Assembly (NCBI RefSeq): GCF_029784165.1
Contig: NC_073695.1
Location: 245,618,089-245,682,088, forward strand
DNA: 64,000 nucleotides
Source of the DNA: Wyeomyia smithii
Taxonomy: Eukaryota; Arthropoda; Insecta; Diptera; Culicidae
Reading direction: 5' to 3'
Both the position numbers and the translations under genes were made by a program. The notes beneath the pieces were generated by a model. The model was not told the DNA's origin. It saw only the letters and a program-made list of their open reading frames with translations, and made no database searches. Positions 45,630 to 55,697 of the stretch are shown here, piece after piece; within the stretch, counting starts at the first letter, position 1, and every line of letters begins with the position of its first letter.

Positions 45630-45917
45630 CCATCACTTTCAGCTCGGAATGGTGCTCCACTTGGCCGGCCTGGTTGCGACCGACACAGCTGTAGTTCCCG
45701 GCGTGCCGCGGTCGAATCGATTCTATGTACAAAGTGCTCATCTTGGGACCCATTTTGCTGATCGCTATTCCGTCGTTAGTCACAATCCGCCGACCGTTGA
45801 AAAGCCACATTATTTCAATCGGTGTGTCCCCCTTAGATATGACGCAGTTCACGGAGACAGTGTCCAGGGTGTCGACAGGATCCTCACCGAAGTCGAATGG
45901 GAATATCATTGGAAGAA
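45630..45917 (-). CDS. Dscam1: Dscam1 exon 10.8 (Ig7 variant, last of the upstream block)
   Basis: 288 bases, intact. Starts VLPMIFPFDFGEDPVDTLDT; Cys in VNCVISKGD, Trp in EIMWLFNG, HAGNYSCVGRN, end LKVMG. Acceptor AAAG at 45918-45919; donor G|GTAACC. Sister of 10.9. Confidence 0.96.
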
Positions 45918-46058
45918 CTTTCAAAAAGTTTGAGATGAAAACAAGCGCTAACAGACGAGGACGACGGGAAGGGCTAGGAATTGCAAGGATACATAGAATA
46001 GCAATTACTCGTGCCAGGGATCAAGATTAATGTTGAAAAAAATCATTCTATCGGTTAC

Positions 46059-46346
46059 CAATAACTTGCAGCTCAGATGTGTGCTGTGATTCGCCCGCTT
46101 TGTTACGCGCTACGCACGTGTAGTTTCCAGCGTGTCGAGGCTGTACGGATTCAATTGATAAAAAGCTAATTTTCTGCCCGTTCCTGGTAATCAAAACACC
46201 ATCGTTGGTGGTGATTCGGTCGCCATTGAATAACCATTCGATCATGATCGGTGTGTCACCCTTCGATACCACGCAATTTATCGATACCGTGTTCATCAGG
46301 TCAACAGGCTTTTCTCCGAAGTCGAACGGAAAAACGGATGGTTGGA
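46059..46346 (-). CDS. Dscam1: Dscam1 exon 10.7 (Ig7 variant)
   Basis: 288 bases, intact. Starts VQPSVFPFDFGEKPVDLMNT; Cys in INCVVSKGD, Trp in MIEWLFNG, HAGNYTCVARN, end LQVIG. Acceptor CAAG at 46347-46348; donor G|GTAACC. Gln at position 2 is unusual for the array. Confidence 0.95.
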
Positions 46347-46408
46347 CTTGAGGGAAGCGGGAAATAGTAACAAAATAAACAAGTGTAAGCCGTAGTGATC
46401 TTGCTAAC

Positions 46409-46691
46409 CATTAACTAGTAATTCCGCTGATTGTTCAACACTTCCAGCTGCGTTAGCTGCTGTACAAGTATAATTTCCGCTGTGCCGATCTCGTACCGAT
46501 TCTATACTGACAACACTAAGACGCTGGTTTAACCGGTTGATGGAGATGCCATCGCTAGTGAACAACCTTCGCCCGTTCAGGAACCAAACAATCTCAATTG
46601 GTAAATCGCCTTTCCCAACAGTACAGTAAGCGGAAACCGTATCCAAGGCATTGATCGACTCGCTACCAAAATGGAGCTATCTGCGGTAGAA
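46409..46691 (-). pseudogene. Dscam1: Dscam1 exon 10.6, Ig7 variant with 5-base deletion
   Basis: 283 bases, five fewer than its 288-base neighbours. It begins VLPQIAPF, then the frame reads Trp and stop at about 46666, where relatives read PFDFGSE. A 5-base loss in the F-D-F segment accounts for the shift; from there the downstream frame is open (MDTVSAYCTVGKGD, EIVWFLNG, SGNYTCTAAN, LLVNG). Acceptor CCAG at 46692-46693 and donor G|GTTAGC look functional. A dead variant, or an indel error next to a T run. Confidence 0.9.
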
Positions 46692-46756
46692 CTGGTGCAG
46701 GATGCGAAGGGGAGGTTTGGAAGAAAAAAAATAGATTTTTTAAATGCAAGTCTAAC

Positions 46757-47044
46757 CGTTCACCGCCAGCACAGCCGATTGCTCGACTTGTCCAGCCTTG
46801 TTCTGAGCGACACATGTGTAGTTTCCTGCGTCTTGGTCACGCACCGAATCGATCGTCAGTACACTCATCCGCTGATTGGTGCGGCTGACGGTAATACCAT
46901 TCTCGGAAGCTATTAGGCGACCGTTGAACTTCCAGAAAATGTCGATCGGAAAATCTCCTTTATTAACCGTGCACGACGATGTTACCATGTCTTTGAAAAA
47001 TATAGTATCGCTACCGAAGTCGAAGGGTAGAATTTGAGGAAGGA
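46757..47044 (-). CDS. Dscam1: Dscam1 exon 10.5 (Ig7 variant)
   Basis: 288 bases, intact. Starts VLPQILPFDFGSDTIFFKDM; Cys in SSCTVNKGD, Trp in DIFWKFNG, DAGNYTCVAQN, end LAVNG. Acceptor TCAG at 47045-47046; donor G|GTTAGA. 55 bases from 10.4. Confidence 0.96.
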
Positions 47045-47099
47045 CTGATTGAAAAAAAAAAAACAGAAAAATAACTCATAAGCAACTATGTTAGCTAAC

Positions 47100-47387
47100 C
47101 ATTGACGAACAGCGTAGTAGTATGGGTTACTGCCCCGGCTCGATTCTCTGCAACGCAGCTGTAATTGCCACTATGACGATCCCGGACCGATTCGATGGTT
47201 AAAAAACTGGTACGCTGCGTTTGTCTGGTTATCAGAACTCCATCGTTGGAGACGACTCGACGATTGTTAAACAGCCAATAGATATCAACTGGAACATCCC
47301 CCTTGCTAACCGTACAAGATGCGGACACTGTATCCAAGGAAAAAATCTCCTCACTGCCAAAGTCGAAAGGAACGATCTGCGGTAACA
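47100..47387 (-). CDS. Dscam1: Dscam1 exon 10.4 (Ig7 variant)
   Basis: 288 bases, intact. Starts VLPQIVPFDFGSEEIFSLDT; Cys in ASCTVSKGD, Trp in DIYWLFNN, SGNYSCVAEN, end LFVNG. Acceptor CCAG at 47388-47389; donor G|GTTAGC. Only 46 bases from 10.3. Confidence 0.96.
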
Positions 47388-47433
47388 CTGGATCGGGTAG
47401 GGAAAAAGAGTGCATTGGAGTAAAGAATCTAAC

Positions 47434-47721
47434 CGTTGACTAATAAAGGTGCGGAAAATTCCACGGTTCCGGCATGGTTTCCTGCCGTGCAGGTGTAATT
47501 TCCGCTGTGTCTTCCACGAACGGATTCAATGCTAAGTGTACTGAGCCGTTGGTTCGGTCTGCTTACAGAAATACCATCATCGGAGTAAACTCGTTTTCCG
47601 TTCTGAAGCCAAACGATTTCCAACGGTAGGTCCCCCTTGTTGACCGTACAAGTTGCCGACACCATATCCATAGCGAACACCGATTCTTCCCCGAAATCAA
47701 ACGGAACAATCTGAGGGGGAA
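47434..47721 (-). CDS. Dscam1: Dscam1 exon 10.3 (Ig7 variant)
   Basis: 288 bases, intact. Starts VPPQIVPFDFGEESVFAMDM; Cys in ATCTVNKGD, Trp in EIVWLQNG, SGNYTCTAGN, end LLVNG. Acceptor CCCAG at 47722-47723; donor G|GTTAGA. Only 44 bases from 10.2. Confidence 0.96.
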
Positions 47722-47765
47722 CTGGGAAAAGAAAGGCATCAAAAAGTTGCGCTCTAAGTTCTAAC

Positions 47766-48056
47766 CGTTGACAGCTAGTAACGCCGTATGCTGAACGCGT
47801 CCTCCTTTGTTTTCAGCAGTACAAGTAAAGTTGCCACTGTGGAAATCACGCACGGATTCTATGCTCAACACACTAATTCGTTGATTGGTACGACTGACAG
47901 AGATACCCTCACTGGTACCATCGATCGGTTGGTTGTTTCTGCTCCATCGAATCTCCAGCGGTAGATCTCCCTTATTCACGGTGCAATACGCCGAAACCAT
48001 ATCCGCTGCGTTGATCGCTTCTTCTCCGAAATCGAACGGTACAATTTGCGGCAGAA
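47766..48056 (-). CDS. Dscam1: Dscam1 exon 10.2 (Ig7 variant)
   Basis: 291 bases, intact. Starts VLPQIVPFDFGEEAINAADM; Cys in AYCTVNKGD, Trp in EIRWSRNN, end LAVNG. The usual Tyr of the Y-x-C motif is Phe (SGNFTCTAEN), a conservative change. Acceptor ACAG at 48057-48058; donor G|GTTAGA. Confidence 0.95.
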
Positions 48057-48159
48057 CTGTTGTGGGAAAACTAGGAAAGTCAAATTGCTCGCGAAACATG
48101 GGTTTCAGGACAAAATACTACAAGCTGGTACATGAGGCGGGGCTCAACAGAGAAATCAC

Positions 48160-48471
48160 CATTAACGGACAGCGTAGCGGTGAACTCCACTGCACCGGCT
48201 TGATTTTTCGCCCGACAGGTATAGTTTCCACTGTGCCTATCCCGCACCGAATCAATGCTTAACGTGCTGATGCGAGAACTTCCGCGGCTCAGCAGGATTC
48301 CGTCGCTGGTGAACAATTTTCGAGTAGCCCGCGGTTCTAACAACGATGACGTAAATTCCCAGCTTATATCGATCGGCATGTCTCCCTTATTGACGGTGCA
48401 CATCGTCGATACCATATCGAACTGATTGACTTGTTCTTAGCCGAAACCGAACGGCACAATTTGCGGCAGTA
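48160..48471 (-). pseudogene. Dscam1: Dscam1 exon 10.1, Ig7 variant with early in-frame stop
   Basis: 312 bases, 24 longer than most. Begins VLPQIVPFGFG, then TAA at about 48438, where relatives have GAA or AGC, and continues open (EQVNQFDMVSTMCTVNKGD, Trp in DISWEF, SGNYTCRAKN, LSVNG). The extra eight residues lie between the core Trp and the LFTSDG segment (region SSLLEPRATRK). Acceptor CCCAG at 48472-48473, donor G|GTGATT. It is the variant nearest constant exon 9. The stop would truncate the protein early in Ig7. Confidence 0.9.
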
Positions 48472-48674
48472 CTGGGTCCGCAACAATAGGCCGATTATAC
48501 CTGGTTCAGTTCCTTGACTTACAAGCTAAGTATTCCTTTATGAACTAGTTGAATTGTGGAACTTCAGAAACGGTTTGATTTCGTGCTCTTTGTTTTCATT
48601 GATAAATTATACCGTACCGTCTATCAAATTCCACAATCCAGTGATCGCAGAAAAAAGGAGCAGAATTCACTTAC

Positions 48675-48836
48675 CCATGACGGCAACTTCCAGCGTCCCC
48701 CGGGCAGTGTAACCCTCTGAGTTCTTAGCAACGCAGGTATACGTAGCTTGGTCCGAATTTCTTTCCACATTCTCGATGATCAATGTTCCATTGGGAAATA
48801 CCTTTTGCTTCCGGTTGATCGGTAACTGACGGTTGT
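48675..48836 (-). CDS. Dscam1: Dscam1 constant exon 9 (end of Ig6), splice donor for the Ig7 array
   Basis: 162 bases: DNRQLPINRKQKVFPNGTLI, then DQATYTCVAKN and LEVAVMG. Acceptor GTAG at 48837-48838 after a run of T; donor G|GTAAGT. Its last G pairs in phase with the TT that starts most exon 10 variants to make Val. Strongly conserved Dscam1 sequence. 203 bases separate it from variant 10.1. Confidence 0.95.
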
Positions 48837-48898
48837 CTACAAAAAAAAAAAATTCATTTGCTCAAGCCGAAGTTTTTAATGACACTGACAGATCCCAC

Positions 48899-49306
48899 CT
48901 CTTTCCCACACAATCGAATCAATAGGATAGCCAGCGACGGGACACGTAACGACCAGCGTCTCTCCAGCCACGATCGATTTTTTCTCCATGGTTCGTACGT
49001 AAGGTAGACCGTACACGTTCAACTTGGCCGAATGTTCCGCTACACCAACCTTACTGCTGGCGCTGCACTTGTACAAACCACCATCGTTCGAATGGATCGA
49101 ACTGATGTTCAAGTGCGACACCACGTCTCCATTAACCGTCACGTATTGACCGACCTGATACCTTTCGCTGTTGGTAATTTTCTTTCCATCCAATTCCCAG
49201 GAGATTTCCGGTGTCGGATTGCCTCCAGCAATACACTTCAGAAAGACTGACGGTCCGGGATGTCGAGTTTCCTCGGGAAACGCTTCTCGAATGACCGGTG
49301 GATCAA
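48899..49306 (-). CDS. Dscam1: Dscam1 constant exon 8 (Ig5 and start of Ig6)
   Basis: 408 bases. Starts (F)DPPVIREAFPEETRHPGPS, with Cys in LKCIAGG, Trp in ISWELDG and the motif NDGGLYKC; then LPYVRTMEKKSIVAGETLV with Cys in VTCPVAG and Trp in IVWERG for Ig6. Acceptor ACAG at 49307-49308; donor G|GTGGGA. Split codon T|TT with exon 7 makes Phe, and G|AC with exon 9 makes Asp. Confidence 0.96.
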
Positions 49307-49362
49307 CTGTAAAAAAAAATACATTAGTTTAAAGGTGCCGCTATATAACAATCAATACTCAC

Positions 49363-49799
49363 ATCGTCCTCCCAGCTTCAGTTCGGCACTGGCTTGTGCA
49401 CTTTCCTGATCATTCCGGATAAAACACTGATACATTCCCTTGTCTTCCTTCTTGACGGATTCTATCCGCAGCACAGCATCGCTGTGACCGAGCGATTTGC
49501 CATCCTTCATCCACGAAACCGTCTTAATCGGGTTTCCGGAAAATTTGCACGTAAACACAGCCGGTCGTCCGAAGTCCACCGTTTGGGTGCGGGGTTCGAT
49601 TTTAGCAGCCAGTGGAGCGGTCACCGTGAGAACAGTTTCGACGCTCTCACCACCAACGGAATTGTTCACAACGCACAGGTATTTTCCCGAATCGTCCACC
49701 ACGGCATCTTTGATGATCAGCGTTCCCGAGACCTGTTTGACCCGTTCGTTTAGCACCACCGCCTGTTTGCGGGTCGTTCCTTCGATGTACTTGTACCAT
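49363..49799 (-). CDS. Dscam1: Dscam1 constant exon 7 (rest of Ig3, Ig4), acceptor partner of exon 6
   Basis: 437 bases. Starts with one base completing Arg, then WYKYIEGTTRKQAVVLNERV, SGKYLC, and Ig4 from APLAAKIEPRTQTVDFGRP with Cys in FTCKFSG, Trp in VSWMKDG and KGMYQC; ends ELKLGGR. Acceptor TTGCAG at 49800-49801; donor T|GTGAGT. Every exon 6 variant but one ends AG, so AG|A gives Arg before the Trp. Confidence 0.97.
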
Positions 49800-49992
49800 C
49801 TGCAAAAAAGGAGGGAGAGAATTCGGTTTAGATCCGTTCGGGTTTGGTTTTCAGGGTATATCAGTTCTAATGTACCATGAAATTAGCAAGCATCAACAGT
49901 TTAGTCAACAGGGTACTTTAGATCATGAAAACGCTGAAGTGGTATGGGTTTATTCATTAAATGTATTTGGGTTTACATTTGCTACTCACCTC

Positions 49993-50996
49993 AAAAGAAA
50001 CAAAGTGAAAAGTCGGCTTAGTACAAAAAAGAAAATAATATAATAGGGTGGGGAATCGTTTTATGGAAAAAACGAAACTTGATAGCAGAAAGCCAGAACC
50101 AAGTTTTTTTTGTTCTATTTGGAGCCCCAAACAATCCTAAATTTATCGGAAGTCGATTGGTTTAGTCTCCGCTTGGCGCATTGCATTTCAAATTTATAAG
50201 GAGATTTGTATGAAAAAGTTTTTGCATTTTCCATTCTGGAGAGCTAGAAGTCGCTCAAACCATAGGTTTCATGACTTCAAATGGTAGGTTTTTTGATGCC
50301 TAACAACTTGGCCGAAGACATCAAAGAGCTAGGGTGTCCCAAAAAAATACTGGAGCTGTTCAAAGTTGAGTATGTCGAAATTTATATTGCAAATCATTTT
50401 TCCTGCCAACACTGCCAATGTACCGGCGTTAGTCAGATTTCCATCATAAGTAGCCTCTGAAACACGTTGTAGCTTCTACCTACGCCTAGAATATTGACCA
50501 AAATTTGTTCGTTTGATCCAGCTGAGTGTATAAACTCGTTACGACAGGTTATTTCTGATGGGAATCCTACTGACCCCGGTACATTGGTAATGTTGGCAGA
50601 AAACAAGATTTTCTTCATTTAAATCGACATACTCAACTTTGAACAGCTATAGCTCTTTTTAGGGACATCCTAGCTCTTCAGTGCCTTCTGCAAAGTTGTT
50701 AGGCATCTAAAATACTATACTTTTACATAATATAGTGCATTATTAAATCATTATTGAGCTCTCTAGAAAGGTAAATGCAAAAAAGTAGATTTCCCCATAT
50801 AAATTTTCATACAAATTTGAAATGCATGCGCCAATTGGAGACAAAACCAATCGACTTCCGGTAAGTTTAGGGTTGTTTGAGGCCTTAAAAGGAACCAAAA
50901 AAAAACTTGGTTCTGCAAAATCGATCACTTTTCCCCACCCTAATATATAATAAAAATTAGGATTGAATTCAAGCCGTATTTTCACTTTGTTTCTTG
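49993..50996. repeat. 1.0 kb palindrome
   Basis: Outer pair AAAGAAACAAAGTGAAAA (49993) / TTTTCACTTTGTTTCTT (50980); next TAGGGTGGGGAA / TTCCCCACCCTA (about 50044 and 50931) flanked by TA; matching continues inward (CAATCGACTTCCGG near 50848 with its complement near 50140) to a centre near 50495. A foldback MITE just inside the intron before exon 7. Confidence 0.82.
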
Positions 50997-51589
50997 CAAT
51001 TCATGGCGCATCAGTAAACAATAAGTTGCACAACATTAGCGAAAGCAATGACATTTACAATGGAAAAACTTTTCTGTTAAGAACTGGCACCTCGCAAAAG
51101 ATAAGTGGTGTGAAGCCACCTCAATCTTCTTTCTTTCTTTTTTGTTGGTCGGCGGACCGTTGACAGCTCTAGGGCCGATTAAATTAGAGGAGCCCTGCTT
51201 CTTTTGTCGTAGGCAGCCGTTTTCCAGTCATCTCGTACACCAGCAGATCGTGCATTTTTTTCCGTCGGGTGTGAGACCTACCACAGAGTCGACGGCCTCT
51301 TCCTGGTTCTCTGCTGAAGAAAGTTTTGGCGGCTCTGTCGTCTAATGTTGCGACTGAAGTCTCGTTAGCTATTCGCAGCTTAGTTCTGCAACGGCTCGTT
51401 GTTTTTACGGGCATTGAAAAAATGAACGGTTTTCGGATGGTGATAAAAAAAGACAGATAATTGATTTTGATAAAATTCCCATGGAAGGTAGTTATATAAG
51501 CCTACTCGCAAAAAAAAAATTCATACCCTCGTGAGCGGCTTTCCGGGAGTTAACCGGAACGGTCGAAAACAAGCGTGTAGGTATGTTAT

Positions 51590-52410
51590 TGAGTTCTTTC
51601 TTCATTTTTGTTGTTGGCATAGACCTTACGCTTCAGGTTAGCTCAGAAATTCTCGATATAACGCAACTGGGGGACGTTTAGCGGGTTTGCCGACTTTGGT
51701 ATTATATTGATATTCAGCCGCTTCTTCTCTTCCAGCAACTGCTTCGAGTAGTGGTTCGACGCCAGATCCGCTCAAAACAGCGCGTCTTCGCCCTTATGGT
51801 ATTCCTTGGTAAACTATAAATTTCCCCGTTCACGGCTTGTCAGGAGCGAAGATTAGCGGCTTTTACATCACCTTCTCGCTGATTATTAACCACTGCAGAA
51901 CCTTTTTGGGGAACTTCACCTCGGAGCTCACTTTCTTCCTCTCACTTCTGAGAAGTAAAATACGAAGTGCCCTGCCAGTCATTGCCAGCCAGGGTGAGAG
52001 AGGTCTCGTCGTCCACCGCCACGTCGCGAACGGCCAGAAAATCGACTTGACCATCATATTCAGCCGCAGCCGCTGCGTCATTACTTGCAGCTCCGAGACC
52101 AGTGGAAGGAACTGCCGCTTTCTGACATGAATGTCTATGTTCGCCAGGTACTTTATCTTTGCTAAGCCGGTTGCATCGACCTCCCGGTCAAGCGCGCGCA
52201 GCGATGTAGCCACTTTTCCCTTAGTCTTCCTCTTTAGCATCCTTTGGAGCTTCTTGTCGCTCAGGGTCGTTGGCCTTCCGGATCCGGGCTTTCTTTTGAT
52301 GTTCTGATTGTTGTTCAATAGTATCACTTACGACGCGACGGGGTACCATTCTTTGAAAGCGCATACTTCTGAACGGAGTAGCTTCACTGTTTTCGCCATC
52401 AAGGTAAGAA
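51590..52410 (-). mobile_element. Tc1/mariner-superfamily transposase relic, DD37E type
   Basis: The N-terminal part (52327-51863) has the helix-turn-helix linker KRKPGSGRPTTLSDKKLQR; the catalytic end follows with DLASNHYSKQLLEEKK... and PQLRYIENF (about 51780-51620). Between that Asp and the Glu I count 37 residues, the spacing of the ITmD37E family first described in mosquitoes. Stops (for example just before DLAS and after ENF) and frame changes show it is dead. The inverted repeats were not located. Confidence 0.82.
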
Positions 52411-52544
52411 TACGACTGATAAATCTGTCAAATATTTTCTGCTGACTCATGGATTACTATGATTGATACTGCATTAGTAGTTTCGTCAATGCGTTTGAAG
52501 ATAATCCCATGAATAATCGACAATTTTTGTCCATTTTTTTAATG

Positions 52545-53730
52545 CATACCTTATGAGGCTCTCCAACCAGTCGTTCGATAGCAGACCCTCAGTATGATCT
52601 GCTGGATTATACTTAGCACAGCCGCTCAGGCCCCATTTTTAGAAATGCGACCGGGATTACATCCTTCCTGGTGGCCTTATCGGTTTTCAGCCCACTATTC
52701 GCCTTTCAACCTCCTTCTGCGTTGGTAGCTCCACAACTTGTTCGTCACTCATATCGTGTTCCTGTTTTGCTCATCTTGATCTTCACCGTTCAATAGTGCC
52801 TGAAAGTGCTCCTTTTACCAGGCTTCAACCGTCGGTTTATTCGTAAACAGGTTGCCGTCCTTTTCATTACACATCACCGCCACAGGGAATTCTTGCTTGT
52901 TGACTGAATATAGAAGCTTCGCATGTCGTTTCCAGCAAAGTTGTTTTTTGCTCTAGCGAACAGCTGCTTCTCGTGCTCGTGCTTTCTCTGTCGCGGTGTA
53001 TCTGTTCTGACGCGTAGCCACATCCAGCATGCGGCTCCTGGTGCGCTGTCTTCCTTACGTCGTACCTACCAACTCTCTCGTATTCGTTTCAATGGCACCC
53101 TGCATACTACTCCACAGCCCATTCTGCGATCTGTTGATCAAGCTCTCTGGCGTTTTCTGCTGCCACGCCATCAGTTTTCAACCGCTGAATGTTGAAACGC
53201 GTCGTCTTCTCTGTGCGAGATTTCAGCACGTTCGACAATCGTGCACGGATCTTACAATCGACGAGATAATGGTCAGAGACAATGTTTGGTAACCCAAAAG
53301 ACCCAACAACAGTAACATCCGAAAAGCGCCGATCGTCAGTCAGTAAGTGATCAATCTGGAAGCAGGCTTCGCCATCCACCTCCGAGTGTGCTACCAAGCT
53401 ATCGAACGTGGGAGATAGGAGCTATATATGGTCATTCCTCTGACTGCGACAAAGTTTATTAATTTCAAGCCGTTTTCATTCATATGCTTTCCAATCACCG
53501 GACAGAAGAATTCTCCCTCTCAACCTGTGTTTGCATCTCCGATGACGACTTTCACGTCGTGTTTAGGGCACTCGTCATAGGTTTGTTCAAGGCTTTCGTA
53601 GAACTCATCTTTAAAGTCATCGAATTTGCCGTTTGTCGGTGCGTACGAATTGATAAAACTGTAGTTGAAGAATTTGCCCGAATCTACCGGATGACTCTTG
53701 TTTTATGATTTTCCAGCACTCCGTAACCGA
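52545..53730 (-). mobile_element. Non-LTR retrotransposon relic (endonuclease and linker)
   Basis: Minus-strand frames give the endonuclease end (53397-53107: QIDHLLTDDRRFSDVTVVGS, SDHYLVDCKIRARLS) and linker/RT start decayed into several frames down to about 52545. Degenerate; same broad family as the neighbour at 53960-55200. Confidence 0.8.
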
Positions 53731-53959
53731 CGTCCCGTTCCACTGCTGTAGTAGATGTGCGACAAGCTGTAGTAGATGTGGTACTTGAAAGAAGTGTGTG
53801 CAATAAAGTTTACTGCATGAAATTCCCTTACTCGGAATTTGGTCATCGAAGCTCTTGAATTGTTGCGATTTCGACTCTCTACCGATCCGGCAGAACAAAG
53901 GGATGAAATTAGAGATCTCCACTGTGGACGGTTACTCGTTAGGCTTCCACCTCTCGCCA

Positions 53960-55200
53960 GGACAGGTTCGATAGCCCGTATGTCGTATGTCGTTGGGTAA
54001 GCTGCGTCGCCACGAGACATTGCGGATTCCAGTCAAGTGCTTCTTTGCAGATCTCGTTCGCTTCTTCCCTCAAGATATGTCCGATCCACTTTTATCTACG
54101 CTCTCGAATCTCGGTCGCTATCGCCCGTTGATGACATCGACGATGGAGCTCCTCGTTGAATATCTAGTTGTCAGGCCACCAAGCACGAATCACAGGTAGC
54201 GGTTAAAAAATATCTGCAGTTTTTGCGTTGTCTCCGCTGAGACGCACCACGGATTTAACGTTTGAGTAGAAAATTCGGGTTTTCGAATGTAGAGTGACCT
54301 GATTTGAGCGCCAAATGTTTCGTAAACCTCTGGCCTTCTTAATACGTGTAACTATATCAGCTTTGGTATCACCGTCAGCCGTTGTCTGGCTACCGAGGTA
54401 TTGATAAACATCCACCTGTTCAACGTTTTGTTCCGCTACTGTAAAGTTGGGGGAATTTTTAGTACTCACTACCATAGACTTAGTTTTTGCTAAATTGACT
54501 GAGGGATCTGCTGCCTGAGAGCACTCGGAGAGGTCATCTAACTTGCTCGACATATCATTTCAGCGTTGTGCCAGCTAGACAATGTCGTCGGCTAGGTCGA
54601 GGCCGTTTAGGTGCTGTTTGAGCTAGGTCAAGGCCTTTAGGTCCTGTTTGAGGCCGTTTAGGTGATGTAAAGTAGCCCTGTCTCGCACCAGCAGTAACCC
54701 TTATAGGGTCGGACCAGACTCCGGACCAGACTCCATTGTGCAACACTTTGCACGAAAACGCTTCGTACTGAGCCTCGATGAGAGGAACTAGCTTCTCTGG
54801 AACTCCTCTATACCTAAGTGCGCCCCAGATGTTTTCGTGGTTGAGTCGATCGAACGCTTTTTCAAAGTCAACGAATGCAAGTAGAAGAGAGTTTTGGAAT
54901 TCGTTGATCTGCTCCAATATAATGTGGAGCGTTGTGATATGGTCTAAACATGATTGGCCAGCACGGAACCCAGCTTGCTGCCGCCGGAGAGTAGCGTCGG
55001 TCTTCTCCTGGATCCGGTTAAGTGTTACCTTACAGAGTACTTTGAGAGTAATACAGAACAACGTGATGCCACGCCGGTTACCTCATTCAGTTGAGTCTCC
55101 TTTTTTGGGGATTTTGACCCTGCATCTAGTCCACCGGGAAAGTTGCGGTTTCCCATATGTTGCTGAATAGCTGATGCATCATCTGCACTGACAAAGATGA
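53960..55200 (-). mobile_element. Non-LTR retrotransposon relic (RT and C-terminal part)
   Basis: Minus-strand RT (55061-54555: LKVLCKVTLNRIQEK, QQAGFRAGQSCLDHI, VDFEKAFDRLNHENIW, IRVTAGARQGYF), then after an internal rearrangement with GC-rich direct repeats near 54600-54665 the part after the active site (54553-54203: VNLAKTKSMVVSTKN, VYQYLGSQTTADGDTKADI), then a C-terminal zone to about 53960. The catalytic FADD/YADD segment is lost. Confidence 0.85.
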
Positions 55201-55697
55201 CCTGCATCCTGGCTGCCTTCTTAGGGTTCAGATGGCGGGATACAGCATTTTAGTTTTCAGCCACCTCAATATTGTGGGAAATTAGCTTAATGTTTTGTTA
55301 GGTTTCAAACTTTTGTTCGATATTTTCCTAATGTTTCTTATTAACGTCGCGTGTCCTTGAACGATTACATTCTAATGCACCAAGTTTTACTTTTCAAAAA
55401 AAAAAAAATCTTGCAATATTCAGCGTCCAAAACATGGATTTTTATGGGAAAAATGTTCCGGTCTGCAGTAAAAAAGAAATATAAAACTGATGACACGAAA
55501 CAACTCACAGACACGGCTGATGAAATTTTGTGGGTTTCATGAAACAAATAAACAAAAACCTATGTTATGCAACCTGATATTTACTTCAAATGCGCACCAT
55601 GAATTCATATTATACTTACCTTGTACTCTGAAAAAATCATAAAATAATTATTTCATATAATAAAATAAACTAAATCCCAGCAAAAACGCTCTGATAC

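Larger units (their letters stand above)
49800..55697. other. Intron between the exon 6 cluster and exon 7
   Basis: 5.9 kb with no host exon. Holds the palindrome 49993-50996, the DD37E transposase relic, and two non-LTR relics. 51000-51590 and 55210-55690 are unassigned. Confidence 0.8.

Noticed and set aside
45508..45933. Plus-strand ORF of 141 codons
   Set aside because: Antisense shadow of Ig7 exon 10.8.
13165..48471. Reading the tandem Ig exons as a CRISPR-like or satellite array
   Set aside because: The periodic units are coding exons with Cys/Trp/Tyr-x-Cys Ig cores and splice sites; spacing and divergence fit the Dscam1 exon array.
54778..55170. Plus-strand ORF of 130 codons
   Set aside because: Antisense of the RT relic, whose minus-strand frame has QAGFR and FEKAFD motifs.
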